A stretch of 64,000 bases of DNA from Cladochytrium replicatum (lineage: Eukaryota > Chytridiomycota > Chytridiomycetes > Cladochytriales > Cladochytriaceae). The stretch is from positions 150,132 to 214,131 of the forward strand of contig JAHLKD010000094.1 in the NCBI GenBank assembly GCA_025526935.1. The letters are read 5' to 3'. Under the pieces are notes generated by a model, which made no database searches, was not told the DNA's origin, and saw nothing but the letters and a program-made list of their open reading frames with translations. The position numbers and the translations under genes were made by a program. Of this stretch, positions 32,904 through 43,051 are shown in pieces; the first letter of the stretch is position 1; every line of letters starts with the position of its first letter.

Positions 32904-33698
32904 TCGGGCCTACACGCTGGAACCTCAGCTCTATAATTCCAGCAACTCTTTCAACCCTCTTCAGTGTGGAATCGTCGAGAGGGGTTCTTGTCCCTCTGGA
33001 AAGAAGGAGATTGCTTGTTTTGTTCCGACCCACCATGATCTGTGATCTGGCGAGGACGTCCAGTGATGCTCGCAAGTTCGTATCAAAATAGCTCTGAGGA
33101 TCCAAGAATGATCAATAGCAAGACAATCGAGTGTAGCTCCGTGAAAGACTTGACAGTGGTCAAAAACAGATTTAGGCGGAGAGTTTGGATTTCTGGCGAC
33201 ACGGTAGAACACGCGCTATTGGTGACTTGGCGCCGTACACCAAATATTTGTTAGACATGTGAAAATGTCGCGGTCGGCTTTCGCAATCGAAACTATTTGA
33301 CTTTTATCAGTGAAATAACTCATGATTTTGTAATACTGCGATCTTGCAATCTTGAATTGTCGCACAATAGACGGGTGTCATTTAAGATGAATGTGGTTTC
33401 GATGGGGACAAGGGAACTAACGTAAAATCCAAAACATGTCAATGAATATTATTGCAGATTTGTGATCAGGATTTCTTCAACTCAAGCGTCAAGTCGAGCG
33501 TCAAGTCGAGCGTTATCAATACTCAGCAACAAGGGATTCGCTCTACCTACAAATTTCACTTTCTTCTTTTCTTATTTAGTGCACTGCCATCCCATTAGAA
33601 CACTCGTCCATCCATATAGACAAAGACAACCCAAGAACTTGGACTGTCTGCCACTGGGTCCCGTTGTGCAAATCAAATACCCCGTCGAAATCACCACA
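32904..33698. other. divergent intergenic region
   Basis: It lies between the minus-strand hypothetical gene and the CAP gene. A minus-strand frame at 32872-33105 (ASLDVLARSQIMVGRNKTSN) reads well but has no start or splice partner and may be an older exon. A short direct repeat of CGTCAAGTCGAG occurs near 33487. Confidence 0.4.
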
Positions 33699-34693
33699 AT
33701 GAACCGCTCGTTCGTCACTTTGTCGGCAATCGCTGCCGTTCTGCTAGCCTCCGTTTCCACCACTTTCGCGGCTGACCCAACACAACTCAAACTCCTCAAT
33801 GCTTTCCGTGCTGCGAATGGTGTTCCAGCCCTTGCTGAAGTCGGTTCGCTCGACTCATGCGCCTACGGTCATACCGTGGACATGGCCAACAATCTTAAAC
33901 AAATCTCCCACTCTGGCTCAGATGGCTCCACCTTCTCCTCTCGCATTTCTAGGTGCACTGGTTCGGGCACCTCGGGTGAGAACGTGGCTGCAGGCTACCA
34001 GTATGTCCAGAACGTTATGGCTGCATGGCAGGCTTCCACGGCACACAGGAACAACATGTTGAGTCGAAACTTCAACGCAGTGGGTTTCGGATCGTACAAC
34101 GGGTACTGGACACAGGTACGCTGATAACACCTCGGGCTTCCAGCACAGAATACTCACCCTACTGTTTGCAGAACTTTGCGTACATCAATGGCGTGCAGCC
34201 ACCCTCGCAGCCGTCTCCATCTCCCTCTCCAAAACCGTCTCCTTCCCCGTCCCCAGCTGCTAGAGTGACGTCTGGTGCTGCAACCGCCTCCCCCACCTCT
34301 ACAGACGCTACGACAACCCATACGGATGCACCGGCGGCGGCGGAGCCCACTTACATTCCTCCCGAGACTGGTGTCCTTCTCGACGTCGACTCTGACTCAT
34401 ACATCATTCCCATCGTTTCGGGTTCCAACGGCACAAACTACGACAGCTCCGACGGGAACGCTGCAATCTACGCCGGTGATGAGGAGAAATTGGCTGCTAG
34501 GTCCAGTGTCCTGATGGCGAAAATGGATGCAAGTGCGTATCAGCTCTACATCGAGTCAAAGAACACATCGGTTATCAACCCTTTCTTGGTCGTTTCTTTT
34601 GAGAGTTCTGGCAAGCGAAGCGTTTCGAGGGAGTGGGCTGGCATGGTCGCTGTTGCGGTGGCAGTTTGGGCAGTTGGGGCTGTGGTTGCTTGA
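33699..34693 (+). CDS. secreted CAP/SCP (PR-1-like) protein with GPI-like tail
   Basis: Exons 33699-34115 and 34172-34693 (56-bp intron, phase 0) encode 312 residues. A signal peptide (SAIAAVLLASVSTTFAA) precedes a CAP domain with LLNAFRAANGVPALAEV, a central HTVDMANNLKQISHSGSDG (the CAP His and HSG), GENVAAGYQYVQNVM and MLSRNFNAVGFGSYNGYWTQ. A Pro-Ser linker (PSPSPKPSPSPSP) follows, then a Thr/Ser/Ala-rich stretch, a variable domain and a hydrophobic end (MVAVAVAVWAVGAVVA) with a small-residue region before it, as in GPI-anchored wall proteins. Fungal CAP proteins such as yeast Pry bind sterols and are wall-associated or secreted. The intron sits exactly at the end of the CAP domain core. 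Confidence 0.9.
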
Positions 34694-35525
34694 AGCGGTG
34701 ATTTTGCCTTGTTTTGCCTTTTAGATTTGCCTTTCGGTATGTTTTGGTTTTTGTTTGAACCACTCTGTACACGGATTTTTTCTGCACCTTTTAGTGGCAT
34801 TCTCGATGATCTGCACTGAATACATTGTAATCAAAATCACAGCCGAAGTGTAATTATCATTACCTGAGGGAGTTGAATACCAGTGCCTGCAAAACCATAC
34901 TTGAATATACCAGCCGACAAGAGATAAAAGAACTTTAAAAAGTGGCTCCCATTTTATATCTTGAAGGGGAAACTGAGGAGGAAAATGGTGCACTACACAC
35001 CAATCCGAGTTTGTCACGCAGTTCTAAGAGCATCTCCGCTGTGCTCACTACATAGCTCGTTGTCAAACAAATAGCGAATGGCTGCTCCTGCGCCTATCGT
35101 TCGTGATAGCAAGTTCACAGTCGCTGTTTACCAATTTGGCAAATGCTATCCCTCCTATCGCTCAAAAAACATCAATCATACGGCGGAACCATATTTATCA
35201 ATAGGCAGCTATTTAAAAGATTTATATAGTTTTGACAAACACATCAGTATCTTGTTATCAACATCTTAACCACTGGGTGTAGAATGTCGAAAAGCGGACT
35301 TCTTTGCAGTCTACTGCTTCGTGTAGTGTCAATCGTTTGAGAGAAAGGGAAGGAATACAATCGTCTGGGGTGTGGGAAAAGGAACCGTTATAGATCACAG
35401 TCACGTCTATTAAAGGTTAGCAGTATTGCTATCCAGGTATGTTAGAGCATGTTCACTGAAATAGCCAGATATTTAGCAGAATTATTATGCAGTGACATTA
35501 CATTTTTGTTTACATTAGACGAGTG
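34694..35525. other. intergenic between convergent genes
   Basis: 830 bp, AT-rich. A 63-codon plus frame at 35078 starts MAAPAPIVRDSKF but has no supporting feature. Nothing else was seen. Confidence 0.35.
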
Positions 35526-36514
35526 TCATACAATCAAGTGGTCAACATGATTGCCGAGCGACAGTGTAGTTGTCGCAGTTCTTTCTTCTTGCTCAGAGCT
35601 GGAAATTTCCCCTCATAAGTTTGACTGTGGTTCTTTCAAGATTAATCGACACATACCTGTGTGTGATCCAAATGCAATTGAACCGTTTCAACGTCTCTTC
35701 CACTTGCAGACACGAATCAAGATCGAGGGCACTCGTTGGCTCTAACAAGGGAACACGCAGTTGTTTCTAAAGTAATTGCAACGTTGGGAATCCATACCAT
35801 CAAGCAACAGCACGTCAGGCTCACGGGAAACAGCAATTGCAAGAACCACTCGTTGGACCTCTCCTGCATATGTGAAAGAGCAGTAACGTTGTAATTTGCT
35901 CCTGAATGAAGTAATGGCATTCTACCTCCAGATAACTGACTCCACTCCTTCTCCCAAGTGTTTTGAGAAACTCCCCACCTAGCGTTATCTATTAGCTGCT
36001 ATTTTTCCTTCAAAGAGTCGCTTCCATACGTTTCTGCGATTTGAACTGGTGACCTAGAGAGCGATGATGCTCGCTTAGCAATGGATGCAAAGTTGCGAGA
36101 CAGTTCCCAAAACTGCTTTGGTGTCCCGGGGATTGAAGGTGGACGCTGTGGGACGTATGCTACGCGGGACCGCCATTCTGGAGTGCTGAGATCATTTGCA
36201 GTTCTGCCATCCCAATTTGGTCAGCGACCACAGAAGCAATTTGATGCCAAACTTACTTCCCACCGAGCGTAATGCTTCCCTCGTATTCAATAAGAGCGGC
36301 TAGGCATTTCAGTAGTGTGCTTTTTCCACTCCCTAAAGAGCTATACAATTGAATGGGAGATTGGGATTTGGACCCAAATTTTACCGCTGGGACCTCTTAT
36401 GGCCATTATCGACGGTGAAGCTTTGTCGATAGGCAGCGAGAATTTAAGATTCTCAAACAGGCACCGGCCATCTGGCAGGCGGACCTCGAGATCCTTCACA
36501 TCAAGAGTGAGCAT
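35526..36514 (-). CDS. FetA/STAR1-like ABC transporter ATP-binding subunit
   Basis: A small ATPase of a single nucleotide-binding domain, assembled from eight exons of 30-170 nt with introns of 50-60 bp. The Walker A motif GPSGSGKSTLLKCLAALIEY is split by an intron within the glycines. Then come WRSRVAYVPQRPPSIPGTP (Q-loop region), a helical region with IAETWGVSQNTWEKEW, the signature LSGGEVQRVVLAIAVSREP, Walker B VLLLDEPTSALDLDS (split by a 56-bp intron at LLLD|E) and the H-loop WITHTEE. The C-terminus is short (LGNHVDHLIV). Order and spacing match bacterial FetA (YbbL) and plant STAR1, which pair with a FetB/STAR2 permease for iron or aluminium tolerance. No permease gene lies nearby, so the partner must be elsewhere. 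Confidence 0.8.
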
Positions 36515-36566
36515 TCCAAGCAACTAGTACGCACAAGCCTCACCAAATTAGTGGCGTATTTTCAAC
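36515..36566. promoter_or_regulatory. 52-bp bidirectional promoter
   Basis: Only 52 bp separate the ATGs of the divergent ABC ATPase and PinX1-like genes, so both must share core promoter elements here or within each other's 5' coding sequence. Confidence 0.6.
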
Positions 36567-38179
36567 ATGGGACTGGCTGCTCCAAAAACAAAACAGCGGA
36601 TCCAAGTAGACCCACAGAACAAGACATGGTCGACTGATAAGAACAAATTTGGGTTTCGCATGCTACAGAAGATGGGATGGAAAGAAGGGAACGGGCTCGG
36701 GGTGAATCAGCAGGGTATTACGGAGCATGTGAAAGTGAAATTCAAGGAAGACAAAATTGGTAAGCATTATTAGTTCTTGGAGTGTCCGACATATTGTTGA
36801 TTTTGTTTTTAACTAATGCATGTAGGCGTGGGGGCTGACAGGAATAACTCAGACAACTGGTTAGAGAATGCCACTGCATACACGGCATTATTGGAGTCAT
36901 TACACGAGCGCACAAAAGAAGGAAGCGAGACAGCTCCCCAGAAGTCGAAGGAGTCTGAGGAAAGCAGCAGCAGCGAGGACTCTGAAAGCGATTCGAACGA
37001 AGAGAGCTCCTCAAGCGATGAGATTGAGAGTCCTGCACAGTCTACCGTTCATCATCATCCTCGGCACCATGGGCGACTTTTGTGAGTTCAAAAATATGAT
37101 GCAAAACAACTAGTTCTCACACTGTAAACGAAAGCCATAGAAACAAGTTCCTAAGAAACAAAAATGTTGGAGCGTACGCCGAGAACCATCTCGCCGAGAT
37201 TCTCGGTGTGAAGTCCTTCCCGGCCACGCCACAGTCTCCAGCTCCGTCTCCTGCGCTTAGGTCGGCTTCGCCAGATTCTACTCGTCAATCAAACTCACCT
37301 CAGCCAGAAATCCTTGGTGGGCAGCAGACCGTTGTCCGAAACGTTGACGTGTTTGCACATTTAGCGGATAGAAGACGGAAGAAGTTTGGGATCGAAAGCG
37401 ATTCGGGAGCAGAATCAAGTCAAAAGGAGGACCCAGATGACTTTGGGCATATGGGCGGATTAGGATTTGGAAGCGACAACGGGAATGAGCAGACTGAGGT
37501 GCGAGCGGGACTTCGTGCGGGGAGCGCACCGGGTGAAGAACCTGCAACCAAACCAACACCACGACTTGGGTTTTTGCAGAGAATGGGATTCGTTCGATCA
37601 GCAGAGACCAATCCCGAGATCGGCGACAGAGGCGAAACGGCAGACCGTGGTGAGATAAGTCAACTTGACAAAGTCGATGCAAACCAGAGCGACGACCAGT
37701 CAAAGCAAAAGAAGACAAAGAAGAAGGTGAAAGGAGTCGCTGAGCAAGTTGAGTATCCCGAAGAGTCTGCGGAAGTACCGAATGACGATCAGCCAACACA
37801 AAGAAAGAAGAAGAGGAAGGCAAAAGACGTCGAAGATCGAGAACCTGCGGAAGTTCAAACTGAAGAAAAGAAGAAAAAGAAAAAATCTTCTAGGGATCTA
37901 GCAGCGGTCGAAATCGTGCAGGAGACACCGTTTGCGGATTTCGAAAAGAAGAAATCGAAAGATGTTGAAAAGAAGGATGACACTCCATCCAACCTTCCAT
38001 CACTTGAGAAGAAGAAATCGAAGAAAGTGAAGAAGATGGAGAGCGAGAGCGATAATGTGGGCGGAATAGTTGATGGAGCCCAGAAGAAAACAAAAATTAA
38101 GCGTCCACACAATGAGCAAGCGGGGAGTGAACCTATTGAGGTGACTCAGGAGAGGAAGAAGAAAAAGAAAAAGTCTTAG
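36567..38179 (+). CDS. PinX1/Pxr1-like G-patch nucleolar protein
   Basis: Exons 36567-36759, 36826-37081 and 37141-38179 close in phase and give 495 residues. The N-terminus MGLAAPKTKQRIQVDPQNK is followed by the G-patch NKFGFRMLQKMGWKEGNGLG, extending through QQGITEHVKVKFKEDKIG. This is the defining start of PinX1/Pxr1, which activates the DEAH helicase Prp43 in rRNA and snoRNA maturation and in animals also inhibits telomerase. The middle has a Ser/Glu run, then a conserved RLLNKFLRNKNV segment (split by the second intron) and a YAENHLAEILGVK block. Residues 230 onward are a long disordered KKKK/EE-rich tail typical of nucleolar proteins, with repeated EKKKSK units. Confidence 0.9.
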
Positions 38180-38327
38180 ATGTTCTTTTACCCTGCATGA
38201 TGAAACTAATGTTTCTCGCTCGTTATTTTTTTGCGTGCCTGGGATGAATGTTGATTTTTTCAAAAGCTTTTAGCGAAGCCACCCCTCATCAGCGCGCAGC
38301 CCAAACTTGGTTGCCGTCCTTCATTGC

Positions 38328-39056
38328 ATGTCTACCCAAGGTCCGCCGAAAGAGAAGCTGTCGTGGGCTCAAGCTATCAAAAATAATAGCCTTTCCGCAA
38401 ACTCGCCAACTGCTTCAGCTGGCGCCGCCACTGCTGCCGCTGCAACGAGCAGTACCATGGGAGATCTCAAAATTCGTGCAGCTACCAGTGAGGACGTCCC
38501 GACAATCTTGGATGTGAGCCAACTTGCTGTGATTATTGATTCTACTACATGTTCATATTCCTTTGGTAGTTCATCAAGGGCCTCGCGGACTATGAGAAGC
38601 TGCTGCACGAGGTGAAGGCGACCGAGGAAAGTTTGACCAGGACTCTTTTTGGTCCTCGGCCGTACGCCGAAGTCATCATTGCATCATATGATGGCAAAGG
38701 TATTCGAAAGTCTTGTAGATCAGGGCGAATTACAACGCTCACCATCTCGAACAGATGCCGGATTTGCGTTGTACTTTTTCAATTACTCGACTTTCCTTGC
38801 TAAGCCGGGCCTTTACTTGGAGGATTTGTACGTGAAACCCGAGTTCCGGGCTCATGGGATTGGCACGCATCTTCTCTCGCGTCTGGCCAAGATCGCCATC
38901 GAACGTGATTGCGGGCGTATGGAGTGGTCAGCACTCAACTGGAACACTCCTGCTATTGACTTCTACAAGCACCTCGGGGCGGTTGTGATGGATGAGTGGA
39001 GCACGTTTAGATTGACGGGCGATAACATTACCAAATTGGCTGCGAAAAGGCAGTGA
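38328..39056 (+). CDS. diamine/spermidine acetyltransferase-like GNAT
   Basis: Exons 38328-38513, 38570-38699 and 38755-39056 give 205 residues. A GNAT fold of the SSAT type transfers acetyl from acetyl-CoA to polyamines or thialysine-like substrates. Seen: IRAATSEDVPTILDFIKGLADYEK; the SSAT-type ALYFFNYSTFLAKPGLYLEDLYVKPEFRAHGIG; then LLSRLAKIAIERDC and WNTPAIDFYKHLGA. The FRAHGIG segment is the R/Q-x-x-G-x-G/A acetyl-CoA loop. An Ala/Ser-rich leader of about 45 residues precedes the domain; an internal ATG at 38458 (MGDLKIRAA) would give the usual SSAT length and may be used instead. Substrate choice within the SSAT1/SSAT2 group cannot be decided. Confidence 0.9.
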
Positions 39057-39959
39057 ATAAACCATCTCAGCCAGCATGAACCAGCGATAGCAATCAGCCC
39101 AAGTAAAGCGATTGATTTACCTCTATCTTGCATAGTTAATAATGTAAGCGCTCACAATGCCCTTGATCAACTTTCGGAATCGCACAACGTGCCCGCGTAC
39201 CAGTTGGAAAGAAAATACCATCATTGCAGTTGTAAGCCCATCTGTTTCAATCTAAATTCAATCCTGCTTGTCCCAGACGCAAAGAAGCAGAGGGCAATTG
39301 GTTGTGCTGGGACGCAAGCTACACAGCTAAGCGGTCTTGCTGATCATCTCCCGAAGCTGAACCAAGGCTCGCTACCCGGTGCTCCGTAAGGGCAGCACAG
39401 TGTGTTCATCCGACGATGAAATGGATCTGTGATCTGATGAAGGAGCACATTCATTTGACATCTGAGCGGTGTTGAAATACAAAAAATATGGTGGAGAAGC
39501 ATTCACAAAGTCAACGTAAATTGACCCAAACTTCCAACGAACCGGATTACGAATCCAAATTATCAGGAACTCATCGACCCGCTTCTCTTATTTTTCGGTT
39601 TGCACTACTATGTTTATTCTTCCCGAATACTTCCACACATTACCTCAGGTTTGCCTGCCGCCATGTTTATGTAGTAGCTGGAGCTCTTGGACTCTAACTC
39701 GACAGTTCATTAATGGGATCACAGCTGAATGATGGTCAGAATGAGGAGTATATTGCATCATAATGCGGAATGCTTCAAGTTCGATGCGCAACCAATATGA
39801 AATTGCTTGGACCGCTGGGAAACAGATACAGAAGATCTTAAACCAAAAATGTCTCAGATTCGACGATCTGTGGATTCTCCACCTCGAGGTAAGTTTGCCT
39901 CCGCCCTAGTAACGAATGTCAGTTACTTTGCAAGCAAGTTTGGCTTCCAAAAAGAAGAA
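39057..39959. other. intergenic between convergent genes, 900 bp
   Basis: No coding frame with motifs. It is probably 3' UTR and unconserved sequence. Confidence 0.4.
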
Positions 39960-40394
39960 CTACCATTTAAACAGCTCGTCTGGATCGTCTTCATCGGCGG
40001 CAGTGTCGACCAGCTGGGCAGACTTTGCTCCTTGGCTATGCGACTGTGGTGGTATGAATAGATTCGAACCCGCGGAATGCAGCTTCATCCCGGCAACAGC
40101 GCTGGGCACCTCTCCCTTGAAGTTGACGTTTGCCAATTCAACGTCCATGTCGTCATCAAACGCAAACGAGTTGTAATTCGACAATGGGTCGTATGAAACA
40201 CTGTCGAAGCGTGGTTGATTGTCGTTGGACGAAAACCCTCCGGACCCAAACCCGGCACCTTCACCTCTCCAGTTTCTGCTTCCCCCTACGCCCGACTCCC
40301 GCTGAAGTCGACGAATCTTCAAGAACATGTATACTCCGACTATGGCGCATCCGAAAAAGAAGAGGAGTACGAATCCTTTGAAGGAGTTAGACAT
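39960..40394 (-). CDS. small single-pass membrane protein
   Basis: An intact 144-residue frame (ATG at 40394). One N-terminal helix, FVLLFFFGCAIVGVYMFLKI, is followed by a basic KIRRLQR stop-transfer, so it is likely an N-out signal-anchor protein. The rest is Gly/Ser/Asn-rich with an acidic DDDMDVEL patch, ending in an acidic EDDPDELFKW. No family was recognised. It is divergent from the PP2A-family phosphatase gene, with 373 bp between ATGs. Confidence 0.7.
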   Translation of the reverse strand: MSNSFKGFVLLFFFGCAIVGVYMFLKIRRLQRESGVGGSRNWRGEGAGFGSGGFSSNDNQPRFDSVSYDPLSNYNSFAFDDDMDVELANVNFKGEVPSAVAGMKLHSAGSNLFIPPQSHSQGAKSAQLVDTAADEDDPDELFKW

Positions 40395-40767
40395 AGTCCC
40401 GGGATATTAATGTGATGAATACCCACCTTCGCCCCAACTTGAAAGGCTGTATTTTGCGTGCGGTGACGGGGTCGGCGAAACTAATTCAAAGTGACAAGGT
40501 AAGAGTTTGGAACAGCGATGTGCGATCGGCATTGAGAAAACAAACCCGACTGCGAGACTGAGACTGCTGGTGATGGAGATGTTGAACTCATCTTGGGCTG
40601 CACGTGACACCTGAGCGGGTGAAGATATTCTGAGTTTATCTGGACTTGTCGTTAGCCATAAATGCAAGCACCGACTGTGAACACCGTCCCAGTAGTCGTC
40701 GTAAAAGAAATTGCACTTGCTAAATACTCTACACGTTTCCAAGACCCACCAGCCACTCCCCTAAAGC

Positions 40768-42420
40768 ATGGTGCGTTGGGATGTCGATGCGTTCATCCAG
40801 CAGGTTCAGAACAAGCAGCTGCTGCCGGAATCAATCATTAAAGAACTCTGCGAGAAGACGAAGGAAGTGCTAGTCCAGGAAGGGAACGTGCGCCTGGTTT
40901 CTGCCCCTGTTACTCTCGTTGGAGATGTTCACGGGTACTAAACATGCCAGCATGAGAAATTCGTCTGATTGAACTTGTTTGAAATTCTTAGGCAATTCTT
41001 TGACGTTTTAGAGATATTCAGAATCGGTGGCTTCTGCCCAAATACAAACTACGTGTTCCTGGGCGATTATGTCGACCGTGGCTACTACTCCGTCGAGACC
41101 ATCACACTGTTGACGTGCCTCAAGCTCAGATATCCTGACAGAGTCACGCTGGTGCGCGGAAATCATGAAAGTAGGGCGGTTACCCAGGTACTTGCAACTG
41201 AATTATCAGTGGTAAACTTCTGACTTTCCTCATTTACGGGCAGACGTACGGATTCTATGCAGAGTGTCAAAGGAAATACGGGAACTCGAACGTTTGGACA
41301 TACTTTACTGACATGTTCGACTATCTCGTCCTGTCCGTTATAATTGATGACGCAATCTTCTGTGTCCACGGAGGTATGTTTGACTCAGGGTTATTAAGTT
41401 TATGCCCGTTATTTACGTTTTCTTAAGGACTGAGTCCGTCCCTACATACTATCGACCAAATTAGAGTCATTGACAGATTTCGAGGTGGGAGAAATTAGGA
41501 CATTCTGACATGTTGCTGAACCAATGCGATATACATCAGAAATCCCTCACGACGGTCCCATGGCTGACTTGGTATGGTCGGATCCAATATCGCAACCGGT
41601 CGGCGGGCTGGGGCAGCTACCTGTACCCGGAGCTACATTGGCCGATGATAACAAAGGCGACTTTATGGTGTCTCCTCGTGGTGCAGGATACATGTTCGGA
41701 AAAGAAGTGACGCGAAAATTCCTCGAAGTGAATGGACTTGGTCATATCTGCAGAGCTCACCAACTTTGCCATGAAGGTTACCAGGTAGTTCTCGACGAGA
41801 GAACTTTTTTCAATTTAGCTTAGGATTATATGATTTTACAGATCCTCTTCGATGACATGCTCTCGACTGTTTGGTCTGCCCCAAACTACTGCTACCGAGC
41901 TGGCAACATGGCCTCGGTGTTGGAGATTGGACCTGGGCTCGAGCGGTTCTTCAATGTTTTCGGACCGTGTCCAGAACAGGAGAGAGATATTGCTGCGTTT
42001 GCTGTTGCTGCAGGTGGTACCCCTCCTGTTGGGAATAACCCTCGAGACGTGGCCATGATGATGATGATGGAGAACATGGACATGGCGCTAGGAGAAGTGG
42101 ATTATTTGGACATGCTTGTAGCTGGAAACGGAGATTCTGCAGGGGCGGTAGGGAGTGGTGGAGTCGTGAATGGAACAGGTCTTGGTGGGGTGTTGAACGG
42201 TAATGGGAACGGGGCCGGACAAGGGTCGCAGGGCTCCGAAAGGGGTAGGAAAAGGCGGTTTGGTGGGAGAGGAGGTTTGCGAGGTGGTATGGCGCAGGGT
42301 AACTTTGCAAGTGCGGGAACGGGGATGGTTCTGAAAGGAAATGCGGTCGTCGAAGTCATGGACAATATGGTAGCACCGGTGAGAAATATGACCAAGGTGG
42401 TCGATGAGTATTTCATGTAG
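40768..42420 (+). CDS. PP2A-family Ser/Thr phosphatase (PP4/Ppg1-like)
   Basis: Six exons (40768-40934, 40992-41187, 41244-41373, 41428-41484, 41540-41784, 41842-42420) close in phase to 457 residues. Metal and catalytic motifs: [61 protein letters not shown] and [12 protein letters not shown]. The YCYRxGN form and the order match the PP4/Ppg1/PP2A group. Two oddities stand out. About 25 residues ([20 protein letters not shown] region) are inserted between WSDP and VSPRG. The C-terminal tail carries a Met run, Gly/Asn repeats and an RGG-like [15 protein letters not shown] block. The very end, VVDEYFM, still resembles the PP2A-type DYFL tail that is carboxymethylated and binds regulatory subunits. 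Confidence 0.92.
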
Positions 42421-43051
42421 TAATATATGGGGTGATGTGATGTTCCCGGGCAATATTGTTGGCGTTGAAGAGTGATATTGATGTGATTGGGGCTAGTGAG
42501 AGTTCGAACAGACCAGTTGATCTGTTTTCTGACAATGTATTGCCAAAACCGCCTGCCCTTTTATAACCAACCATCGGAGAAACATTGAATCGATCCGGAA
42601 AGGAATTTGCCGGCGAGACGGCGGATCAGTCTTGGTTTTCGTCCGCTCCGAGCTGGAACGCCAATGCGGCTCGACGAAGGCAGATGAGAATGGCAGCATG
42701 CTTTGAGATGATTGCCGATGTGGACTGGACCCAAGTGTACACATTCTGCAGGTTCAATTGCGTGTCGTTGGAACGACGTGGAAGGAAGCAAAGCCAAAAC
42801 AGCAAGCCAAACAAGACATAGTGACAAGCTCGACGACGATTAAGCAAGCCAAAAGTCGTTTCGCATGAAATTGGAAACCAAACAAGGTTATCCACAAAGG
42901 ATAGCCACGATAACATTATCACCAGCACCACTTCCACACAAATATTTTGTATCTGGGTGATATATGTTTCGAATATCACATATGGTACGCTGACACGTGA
43001 TACGGGTATTCTCCTTAATCAAGCAAAATCTCCCACACTTTTAATCCAACC
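42421..43051. promoter_or_regulatory. intergenic, promoter of arrestin-like gene
   Basis: 630 bp; a TGACACGTGA E-box-like site lies near 42990. No gene was seen. Confidence 0.35.

Noticed and set aside
40060-40085. Reverse-strand tRNA-like GATTCGAACCCG
   Set aside because: Lies inside the antisense of an intact coding frame and lacks cloverleaf partners.
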